Source: Rhodospirillaceae bacterium | GTDB lineage: Bacteria; Pseudomonadota; Alphaproteobacteria; Rhodospirillales; UBA2165 | Direction: 5' to 3' | DNA: 64,000 nt | Assembly: GCA_018649725.1 (NCBI GenBank) | Contig: JABIHH010000031.1 | Span: 80,537-144,536, forward strand | Shown: positions 53,108 to 62,100 of the stretch, in pieces | How the letters are laid out: every line of letters starts with the position of its first letter | Numbering within the stretch: the stretch's first letter is position 1 | The notes under the pieces: model-generated | What the model was told of the DNA's origin: nothing | What the model saw: the letters and a program-made list of their open reading frames with translations, nothing else | The model's database searches: none | Program-made: the position numbers and the translations under genes

Positions 53108-56100
53108 TTAAGCGAAGTTTCCGACCACGAGAGTACTGATATCAGTCGCTTCAAGTGTTCCCATCCGTGCTATTTCACCGGTATCAACGTCACCGCCGTT
53201 ATCAGTATCAGTCCATTGCCAAAGCCGGACATTATTATTCGCCGTGGAATCATCGACGACAAATAATAGATCATCACCGGCGGCAAACGATCCTTCGATG
53301 GTAGAGCTATTAATAAAACTTAAGAAGCTGGTTTCTTGGCTCGCAAATGAAGTTGTGGAATCGACACCCGCAAATAACGCATCATCGAAAACCAAAACAG
53401 AATATCCAGTCGCCGCGACATCTGATGCGAGCAGTCCCACTGAAGTCGTTGTCGTGGCGCCTGCACCAGCGACATCAAATCCAAGCCCATCAACGTCTAG
53501 GACATCGCCACCTGCGCCGCTCATAAAGGAATAAATCGTGTCGATACCATTTATATTATAAAAGTCAAAAACGAATGTTTGTGCATTGCTGCCTGATAGA
53601 GTGATCGTATCATTACCTTTTTCAGGGTTGCCCACGGTACCTTCGCTGCCATTAATGGTTTCAGTGTTGGATACCGTAAGCGTATAACCCCCGACGCTGC
53701 TACTGAGGTTTAGAGTATCCGTGCCGCCGGCCATATCAATCGTTGCACCCGTTAAAGCGTTGTTGAGAGTCAAAGTATCGGCGATACCAGAGCCGTTAAT
53801 AAAATCAGCGGTGATCGATCCAAGATTTGCGCCTTGATACAGATTTAGCGTATCCGTGCCGCTGCCGAGGTGGACCGAACCAGAAGTCCACAACGCGCCC
53901 ATTGTCAGCGTTTCATTGCCGCCGGAGCCGTTGACAGCTTCGACATTACTAATGGTGAGCGAACTGGAGCCTGCTGCAATTGTGAGGCTATCGGTGCCAA
54001 TACCGCCGTCAATCGTTGCGCTTATACCGGAGACATCGGTAAGGATAATTGTATCATTCCCAGCTCCAGTGTCGATGGCCGTCATAACGGAATCTGAAAA
54101 TGTGAGATTGTCTTGACCGGCAGCGCCGTCAACAGTTTCAACGCCCGAAATTGTCAAAGTGTTAGCAACGCTTGCTAGAGTTAGGCTATCAGTACCTGCG
54201 CCGAGATTGATGTTTTCGCCAGATGTCGTTCCTAATGTCAGCGCATCGTTTCCGGTGCCGCCAGTAATGGTTTCGGTACTGCCAACCGTGATCGTATTTC
54301 CGCCATCCGCCATGGCCAATACATCATCTGTCCGGCTGGATCCTGTTACACTCAATCCGCCGCCAATGCTGGTTGCTAAAGTTACAGTTGCTTGAGCACT
54401 ATTGGTAAAATTCAATAGGTCAACATCTGTGAGAGAAAGTGTCACGCTTTCCGTAATGTTGAGCGTATTGGTCGCGCTGCCAAGGTCGACAGTTACCGCA
54501 GCGCTAACCGCGCCTAAGGTAATCGTATCGTTAGCTGTGCTCGATGTCGTTATGGTTTCCGCATTATGTATGGTGGCGACGTTGCCAGTTGCGGATGTGA
54601 AATTCAGCACATCAGTACCCGCGTCCATATAAATCGTCAGGCTGGTTTGCTGATTGGTAATGGTGATCGTGTCACCAAGGTTTGAACCATAAAGTTCTTC
54701 GACGCTGGACAGTTGAACAGAGCTAGTGCCACCGCTATGTAATCTAAGTATATCCGTGCCTGATCCCATTGTGAACGCTGTGCCCGATTGCTGAGTATCC
54801 AGCGTTAAATCTTCCACGCCGCCCGTACCATTAATTGTCTCGACGCCCTTAACAGTTAAATTATAGGTGCCGGTGGAGATCAAGTTTATCGTATCTGAAT
54901 CGGCACCGCCGAGAATGATATCTTCCTCGGTTGTTATGGTGTTTGTTGAAACGTTAAAGATATCATTGCCGGCGCCGCCGATCAGAATATCTTCCTCTGT
55001 CGTGCCCCTGATTGTGTCGACACCACCAAGACCAAATATGATAGAGCCTAATGTTGGAGTATCCGTGGTGGTATTACCGCTCATATTACCATAGCCGCTG
55101 TAACCACCCGAAAGATTTAAACTATTGTCGGAGGCATCGCCGACTAGGACGTAGGCATAGCCTGATTCAGAGTTATTGAGATCAAGTCCAATGCCCGTCG
55201 AATTGATGTGTAGATCATTGTCATCGATGTTGATACCCGAGAGACTTTGACCTACAGCGGTTATAAATATTTCTTCAATACCGGCCATGGTGATCGAGCC
55301 ATGTGAGCCAGCTACGGCGGTACCATTTTGGGCATAAGTCACGATATCTGGGCCGCCCGCAACTGCCTGATAGCGGAGCAGAACATCACTCAGATTGAGG
55401 GCTTTAATTATATCTGTACCACCCAGTCCATTGGCACTATCGCCGCCATCGGATCCATCATTTAAACCATTGTCGAAATCTCCGTTCGCCTGATCAAGAA
55501 TAAATGTATCAACCAATGAGCCGCCAACGAGAGTGTTATCACCTGGTGTGAAGTGTATTGTGTAGGCAACATCGTTGTTACCACCACCGCCACCACCATC
55601 GTTACCTCCAGTATCACCAGTTCCTCCGCCCGTGCCTCCGTCGGCACCTCCGTCGGTGCCTCCGGATCCGTCGTAAGTAAAGCCACCGATATCTCCACCT
55701 TCGATACCGCCGGTACCCCCCGTTCCGCCGAAGCCCCCTGTTCCGCCGGTACCGCCAAAGCCCCCCGTTCCGCCAGTACCCCCGAAGCCTCCGGTGCCAC
55801 CGAAGCCCCCCGTTCCGCCAAAGCCACCTGTATTCCCAGTTCCACCTGTTCCGCCGGTTCCATCACCGGGGCCTCCTGTTCCATCACCGGGGCCGCCAGT
55901 TCCGTCACCGGGGCCACCAGTTCCATCACCAGGGCCGCCGCCAGTCCCATCACCAGTGGGACCATCTCCATCTTGCGCTGGACCATCCGCAGCCAAAGTA
56001 GAGGCAGATTCATCTTGTCCCGGCTCGCCCTCGGGAGGGCCATCGCCCTCAGGTGGCCCATCACCTTCGCCGGGAGGGCCTTCACCCTCAGGCGGACCTT

Positions 56101-57169
56101 CTTCACCCTCAGGTGGACCTTCTTCAGGCGGTGCTTCACCTTCTTCCGGCTCACCTTCGCCAGGGGGACCATCACCTTCCTGCGGCTCACCTTCGCCTTC
56201 CGGCGGCGGACCATCGCCTTCGCCGGGTTCACCTTCACCCGGACCTTGTCGGTTGTTTTGGTTGGTCGCAGGGGCTCGGCTTTCGGCGGCCTGGGCGGCC
56301 TGTACGACGCTGCCATATTGTTGGTTAAACTGGGCGGTTGTCATCGTAAATGTGCCGGAAGGGGGGAGGTTAAAGCTCGCCACGGCGGTCGCTTGAAATG
56401 GCTGATTAAGAACCTGAGTGCCAGCGCCATTGGTCACTGTGATCTCACCCAAGGTACCGTCGGCATTGGTCGAAAGAACAACAGTTAACTGCTCACCCTC
56501 GGGAAGACTGAGTACACCTGTTGTACCGCGAATGCCGAGGGTGGCAACGGGTGTTGAAAGGACCATCGCATCAGGGTCGGTTTTGGCAATCTGGCCAGAA
56601 ACAAAAGAGAGGATACCTTTAATGACCTCAATTTTCATATTGCCCGTTTGACCGGCAGGATCGTACACCAGATCATCCATGAGCATTCGACCGTTCTTGC
56701 CAAGCGATAATGTAGAATCATCGGCCATAACAAAAGCCACAGCTGCACCGTCGCCGGTTTCAACGACATCGCCGGAATATATCTTGCCGCCCTGGGTCAA
56801 CGTGTCCTTGGTGCCATCGGTGCGAGTCACTTCGACTGAGCCTGAAATTGTATCAACCTGGCCAATCGCCTGGGCCGCCTGGGCGATCTCTGTGCTGGCA
56901 TATTGTCCGGGTGCCAAGGGGCCGGCGAGTTTGGTGACGAGATCACCCGACATGACACCGCCATCGGCGCTTATTAAATCGGGGGGATTGTTTTCCGAAA
57001 AGTAGTCGGAGATAAAAACCTTCTTGCCGTCTTCGCCGATCAACAATAGATCGTTACCCTGGCGCACGTAATCGGCGCTCATGAGCCAACCCCCTTCGAA
57101 AAGGAAGTCTTTACTGCTTTCTACGTTGATGACGTTTGGGGCAGATAAATCTGTGTGTACCGAATCCAT
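53108..57169 (-). CDS. FecR-domain giant repeat protein, predicted T1SS substrate
   Basis: 1353 residues. The N-terminus (1-100) resembles the prefix domain of large T1SS adhesins (ADYVRQGNDLLLIGEDGKK, SDYF). At about 135-290 there is a FecR-like domain (YSGDVVETGDGAAVAFVMAD, STPVATLGIRGTTGVLSL). Residues about 309-532 are low complexity: first Pro/Glu/Gly (PPEGEGPP-like), then GPGDGTG and GFGGTG repeats. From about 540 onward, beta-rich units with the pattern GGxxTDTLNL/ ETINGSGG repeat to the C-terminus (last residues STLVVGNFA), as expected for a C-terminal secretion signal. There is no Sec signal. It is co-directional with the ABC and HlyD genes. It is probably exported to the cell surface or medium. 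Confidence 0.85.
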   Translation of the reverse strand: MDSVHTDLSAPNVINVESSKDFLFEGGWLMSADYVRQGNDLLLIGEDGKKVFISDYFSENNPPDLISADGGVMSGDLVTKLAGPLAPGQYASTEIAQAAQAIGQVDTISGSVEVTRTDGTKDTLTQGGKIYSGDVVETGDGAAVAFVMADDSTLSLGKNGRMLMDDLVYDPAGQTGNMKIEVIKGILSFVSGQIAKTDPDAMVLSTPVATLGIRGTTGVLSLPEGEQLTVVLSTNADGTLGEITVTNGAGTQVLNQPFQATAVASFNLPPSGTFTMTTAQFNQQYGSVVQAAQAAESRAPATNQNNRQGPGEGEPGEGDGPPPEGEGEPQEGDGPPGEGEPEEGEAPPEEGPPEGEEGPPEGEGPPGEGDGPPEGDGPPEGEPGQDESASTLAADGPAQDGDGPTGDGTGGGPGDGTGGPGDGTGGPGDGTGGPGDGTGGTGGTGNTGGFGGTGGFGGTGGFGGTGGTGGFGGTGGTGGFGGTGGTGGIEGGDIGGFTYDGSGGTDGGADGGTGGGTGDTGGNDGGGGGGNNDVAYTIHFTPGDNTLVGGSLVDTFILDQANGDFDNGLNDGSDGGDSANGLGGTDIIKALNLSDVLLRYQAVAGGPDIVTYAQNGTAVAGSHGSITMAGIEEIFITAVGQSLSGINIDDNDLHINSTGIGLDLNNSESGYAYVLVGDASDNSLNLSGGYSGYGNMSGNTTTDTPTLGSIIFGLGGVDTIRGTTEEDILIGGAGNDIFNVSTNTITTEEDIILGGADSDTINLISTGTYNLTVKGVETINGTGGVEDLTLDTQQSGTAFTMGSGTDILRLHSGGTSSVQLSSVEELYGSNLGDTITITNQQTSLTIYMDAGTDVLNFTSATGNVATIHNAETITTSSTANDTITLGAVSAAVTVDLGSATNTLNITESVTLSLTDVDLLNFTNSAQATVTLATSIGGGLSVTGSSRTDDVLAMADGGNTITVGSTETITGGTGNDALTLGTTSGENINLGAGTDSLTLASVANTLTISGVETVDGAAGQDNLTFSDSVMTAIDTGAGNDTIILTDVSGISATIDGGIGTDSLTIAAGSSSLTISNVEAVNGSGGNETLTMGALWTSGSVHLGSGTDTLNLYQGANLGSITADFINGSGIADTLTLNNALTGATIDMAGGTDTLNLSSSVGGYTLTVSNTETINGSEGTVGNPEKGNDTITLSGSNAQTFVFDFYNINGIDTIYSFMSGAGGDVLDVDGLGFDVAGAGATTTTSVGLLASDVAATGYSVLVFDDALFAGVDSTTSFASQETSFLSFINSSTIEGSFAAGDDLLFVVDDSTANNNVRLWQWTDTDNGGDVDTGEIARMGTLEATDISTLVVGNFA
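55574..56245 (-). repeat. Coding low-complexity Pro/Glu/Gly and Gly-rich repeats
   Basis: Within the FecR-giant gene this stretch encodes a PEG-rich block (about 56245-55970), four PGDGTGG heptads (about 55936-55850) and a FGGTGG-type block (about 55828-55706). It generates long artefactual ORFs in other frames on both strands. The DNA should be prone to length variation. Confidence 0.9.
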
Positions 57170-57310
57170 TCAAATTCCATATATAAGCGTCATTCTGACG
57201 TATTTTTTATATAATGAGCGCTACCTATATATCAAGACATCCCTTGCTGCGCAGTGTCCTGCGTCACATTTAGAACTTAGGTCAAAAGGATTGAATATTA
57301 GTGAATCAGG

Positions 57311-59092
57311 CTATTCTTTGGCTGCCAAATCGCCGAGCGCCTTTTTAAGCGGCTTAATGTTTTTATCGTAATTTTTCCAGCGGGCCACGGAAGACTGATA
57401 AATCGGCTGGCGCACCTGCCACGAACTCGCGGTTTTGACCGGCCGATCTTGCTTGTGAAATTCGAGACAGGCTTCATCCCATTCGAGGCCAGCATGTTCG
57501 ACGATTTTTTTACTCATGCTTTCATGGTCTGCCGTCATTTCCTCATATTGAACATCGAGAATCTTGATCGGTAAAACCTCATGCCAGTGTTTCATGATCC
57601 GGTCATAGTCGCTGATATAGGCGCCCAGATCATCAAGCTTGCGGGAAAACGGCATGATCGCGGTGAAATGCTGGAAATAACAGGATAGTGCCACATCTTC
57701 CGGCTGGCGCCGGCAATTGATGATTGTGGCCTTGGGAAACAGCAGAGCGATGATTCCGAGATGGAGAAAATTCCCCGGCATTTTGTCGGTTACTCGAATT
57801 GCACTTCCGGCGTCTTTGCGAATAAACCGCAGATAATCCTCAGCGATTTTAATTGCCGATATGGCGTCAAGCTCGGTAACGCATTCGGGGTAGGGGGCGC
57901 CTTCACCAACGGTATTTTGCATCTGTTGCACGGCGGTGCCAATCTCGGAAAGCTCGCCGGCACCATGAACCAACGGATGGCTCGAAAGCGTTTGCTCGAC
58001 CAGCGTGGTGCCGGAGCGCGGCACGCCGACAATAAAGACCGGCATTTGCGATTCGCTGCCGATGCCAAAGCGCTTGTTGAAAAAGTTTTTGTTAAACTGA
58101 GCCATCAGGCGATTGATGACCATATTGTGGCCTTCGGCGTTAAACTCCTCACCGCGCTTGTCGAGATCATTGCCGTTTTCAAAATGTTTGAAGGCTTTAT
58201 CAAACTCGCCGAGATCATCATAGATTTTACCCAAAGCAAAATGCAGATTGATCTTGCGGTTGTCGTCGAGGCCCTTCTCTTTAAGCATCTCTTCCATGCG
58301 CTCAGCTTCGTTTTCTTCACCGTCGGTTTTTTGCGTGCGGGAAAGATTGTAATGCGCCGGGGCATGGTCTGGATCGATCTCAAGCGCTTTTTCGTAATGC
58401 TTGATGGCTTCATCCATGCGTCCAAGATTTTTGAGGATATTGCCGACATTGTTGTGGATGGCGACATTTTGCGGCGCGCGCTCCAATATGCCTTTGAATA
58501 TTTCAAGAGCCTCTTCGCTTTCGCCTGATTGTTCCAGCGCGTTGGCGAGGCTCATCTGCGCTTCGAGATACATCGGCCGCAGCGCCGCGGCTTTACGAAG
58601 GACCGGCACTGCATCATCGAGATTTTCCTGCTCAAGGTAGGCAACGCCGAGATAGTGATAGGCTTCGGCAAAGTTTGGGTTTATGGCGAGCGCCAGTCGG
58701 AATTTAGAAATAGCTTCGACATATTTCTTGGTATCGCGGAGCACATTGCCAGCACCTAAATGGGCTTTGAGAAATTCTGGCTTTAAAACAATGGAACGTT
58801 CAAAAGCGGCGAGGGCTTCTTTGTGGTCATTGTCGCGGCGTAGCGCCTCACCCAAATTGCAGAAATATTGGGCATTGCTGTCATCGATTTGCACAGCTTG
58901 GGTAATTTTTTTTATCGCGCCTTCATAGTCGCGCTTCATGTAATCGACCAGGCCCGCCGTATGCAAAACAGCGGCATTCAACGGGTGCTTTTCCAGCAAC
59001 TCTTTGCACAGCGTCTCTGCCTTGGCAATTTGCCCCGTGCCAATAAATTGCATGGCGGCGATTACTGATTGATCTGCGGATGATGTCTGCAT
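57311..59092 (-). CDS. TPR-sulfotransferase
   Basis: 593 residues. The N-terminal about 300 residues are TPR units (for example AQYFCNLGEALRRDNDHKEALAAFERS, in pieces). The C-terminal sulfotransferase domain starts PVFIVGVPRSGTTLVEQTLSSHP (5'-phosphosulfate loop, about residues 347-369), with the 3'-phosphate region around NCRRQPEDVALSCYFQHF and DYDRIMKHWHEVLP. It transfers sulfate from PAPS to an unknown acceptor, protein or glycan. It lies between the two giant repeat protein genes on the same strand, so either giant (or its glycan) is a natural acceptor. No signal peptide is seen, so it should act before export. PAPS can come from the CysNC product at 35-37 kb. Confidence 0.9.
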   Translation of the reverse strand: MQTSSADQSVIAAMQFIGTGQIAKAETLCKELLEKHPLNAAVLHTAGLVDYMKRDYEGAIKKITQAVQIDDSNAQYFCNLGEALRRDNDHKEALAAFERSIVLKPEFLKAHLGAGNVLRDTKKYVEAISKFRLALAINPNFAEAYHYLGVAYLEQENLDDAVPVLRKAAALRPMYLEAQMSLANALEQSGESEEALEIFKGILERAPQNVAIHNNVGNILKNLGRMDEAIKHYEKALEIDPDHAPAHYNLSRTQKTDGEENEAERMEEMLKEKGLDDNRKINLHFALGKIYDDLGEFDKAFKHFENGNDLDKRGEEFNAEGHNMVINRLMAQFNKNFFNKRFGIGSESQMPVFIVGVPRSGTTLVEQTLSSHPLVHGAGELSEIGTAVQQMQNTVGEGAPYPECVTELDAISAIKIAEDYLRFIRKDAGSAIRVTDKMPGNFLHLGIIALLFPKATIINCRRQPEDVALSCYFQHFTAIMPFSRKLDDLGAYISDYDRIMKHWHEVLPIKILDVQYEEMTADHESMSKKIVEHAGLEWDEACLEFHKQDRPVKTASSWQVRQPIYQSSVARWKNYDKNIKPLKKALGDLAAKE

Positions 59093-59145
59093 TTAATTTT
59101 CCAAAGTATTAACGCCGGGCAAGAGTACTTTAATTTAATATGAGA

Positions 59146-62100
59146 TCAAGGGAGCGCGTAGGAAACGGCTATGGTGGAACCTGTTTGACCTGACGCACCA
59201 AGTCCTAAGTTTGAGCCGGTAAAGGTTGCCACCACATTGGCTACATCTGTCGCCGTCGCCGTATTGAAGCCATTTGCACTATATAATAATTTTTGATCAT
59301 TGGTATCGTAAAACCAATTTAAACCGTTGGCTGCTGAAACGTTAGTTGTTGCGCCAGATAGGAAATTGCCAGTGAAGGTCTCAAACCCGGTGAATTTCAT
59401 TTTAAAGGTACTGTATTGGCCTATTCCTTTAATCGTATCTGCGCCGCTCGTTATTTCCGCCACATTTGCATAGCTAAAGGTAACGGTGGTCGAGGTGTTT
59501 ACATTCGTTAGACTAAGGATATCTTGTCCCGCGCCACCGTGCAGAATTATGGAATTGCCGGTACCGGTTAAATTGCCTAAATCGAGTTTCAGCGTGTCCG
59601 AGCCAGCGGCACCAGAAAGCTTAATCGTATTCGAACTGAAGTTCACAGTTGGAGCAGCAGCTGCCAGGGCTAAACTTAATGTGCCCGCCCCCATATCTGT
59701 CGACGATAGTGAATTTTGCTGGTATAAATTAAAGGTGTTGCCAGTAATACCGGCTGTGGTGGCGGCATTTACGCTAACAAGTAGTGAAAGACCATCGCCG
59801 CCAGTTCCACCGGTCATATTTACGACATTATCAACGATATAGGCGTTAGACGCGGCGGTGCCGCCATAGCCCGTGGCTATGAGACCCTGGGCATTGAGGG
59901 CGACGGTCATGTTGTCGCTACCACCCTGTGCATCAATGGTAATCGAGTTTGCTGAGAGTGATGCCACATTATAGGCCGCTGATGCGGTCATATTAAACAT
60001 GATGGTGTCTTTTCCGGCACCTCCCGAGACAATAAATGTATTTGCCGTTGAACCAGAACCTGAAAAAGCGCCAATGATCGCAGACGAGCTTGTGCCAGCG
60101 ACGGTGGCATTGGCTCTGGCGATAACGTCGATATCTATATCGATGTCTGAGATGGCTGTATCGGTACCCGAATTGGTGACAACAACGGCATTGCCTTTAA
60201 TGTAAGACCCACCCAGAGCATTAGACGTGTGCAAGGCATTTAGGCCAAGAGATAGCGTGTCGCCGCCGCCATGACCATGAACGGTGATCGTGTTCAAGCT
60301 TATGCTAACGTCACCGCTCAACTCGCTGTTGTTTACACTTCCGGTAACCCGTGCGCTGATCGCTCCCGCGCCAGAGCCGCCTTCAATCAACACGATATTG
60401 TCGTCAATGTTGATGTCACCAGCAGCAAATGCCGCTAATTGGAAAGTCATCGCACCGCCCGAGGTGTCGGTGAGGGAGCTCACGCTGTTTTGGTACATTT
60501 TAAAGGTGTTGGCGCTGGAGGAGGTACCAGCGCTGGCCACAGCCCCGGCGTTTAAATCAAATAGCAGCGACATGGTATCTGCACCCGTACCACCGCTCAT
60601 AATAACGGTTTGGTTTCGGGCAATCGCAGACGTGTTAGCAGTGTTATGTATTTTTACCGACAGGCCATCGTTACCGGTGCCGCCTTTGATAGTATAATTG
60701 TTGGTGCTGGACATAAGGGCGACAGCGCCTGAATTGGTCACTGTCAGGGAGATGCTGGCATCATTGCCATCGCTGCCGGAGAGCAAAATCGTATTTGTCA
60801 CAGATGTTGAGGATGTAGGCACGCCAAAATAGGCACTGCCGCCTGCGATGTTTTTTATTCCGAGCGTCAAGGTATCCGCACCGTGTCCGCCCTTGAGGTT
60901 GATGGTATTTGCATTGAAATAAGCGCCACCGCTAGACGTATTACTATTGGTGATATTTGCCGAAACTGTGTCGTTGCCCATTCCGCCGATGAGATTAATT
61001 GTATTGCCACTTATTGTTAGGTCGCCGGTGACTGAACTGTTTGCGGTGAGATCCACATGCGTATGGGTGCGTGTAGCGCCACTTGCCGTCGTTGTCGTTG
61101 TCGTTGTACGCGCATTTCCGCCGGTTACGTGGGCTGCGTTCATATTCAAAACAATTGTGTCACTTTCTATATCAGCAGATAATAACCGGCTGGTTGGGGT
61201 GGCGACCGGGCCAACCGTGACGTTAGACTCATCGTAAATTGATATGATATTTCCAAGTATTTTTTCATTGGCAGTCATCGAAACGTGGATGGTATCGCCG
61301 CCAGTGCCACCGGAAACGACCACCGTATTGGTAAGCAGTGCCCCGGTATTAGAAGAAGTGTAGCTGCCGCCCAAGGCTAGCATTCTCGCATTTATAATAT
61401 CTGCGCCACCCCAGCCCTCGATATCGACAACATTTGAGGACACCGTTGCGGCGCCATCAGAGGTTTCAGTCGCCAAAATAGTGACGTCGATACGATCGCT
61501 GCCGGAACCTTCGCCACCTTCAATATCGATGTTATTATTCGCAACTTTCACATCGGCCGAATAGGTTGAAGACGCCGTAATATTGAGAGCGACAGTGTCA
61601 TGTCCGAGGCCACCTTCAAGGTCAATATCTTCGCCCAGCACAAAAGCGCTGCTGTAACTTCCAGAGAGGGCGTATAGCTGCATCGATAATAGGTCATTGC
61701 CGCTGCCGCCTTCAAGGCGCAAGTGGTCCGCCTTTGAGGCAACTAGTGAGCCGATCTGCACGCCAGAGGACGTTGCACTCGCATTAAATAACAGCGATAA
61801 ATTATCATTTCCGTCGCCACCGAACAGGCTGACTGTGTTGGCATAAATATCAACATCATAGGTTTTGGCGTCGCCACTAAACGTGACCGACAGTGTGTCG
61901 TCGCCGCCGTCACCATGAAGTTCGATCACGTTGCCGCTAATCGTTTCAGAAGAGGCTGTTGTTGAAAGATAAACCGACAAATTATCTATGCCGGCACCGC
62001 CGCGCAGGGAAATTGTATTGCTGGAATAGGTGCCGACATCAAAATAAAAAACTCGCGAAGAGCTAGTTGATCCGGCATGTCCGACGGCAATTGTATCGGT

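Noticed and set aside
55700..55940. CRISPR-like regular repeats
   Set aside because: The repeats are short coding heptads and hexads without spacers, in frame with the giant gene.
55553..56488. Long plus-strand and minus-strand Ala/Ser/Pro or Lys/Val-rich ORFs over the FecR giant
   Set aside because: They are frames of the repetitive Gly/Pro-coding DNA; the minus-strand giant has FecR motifs and operon context.
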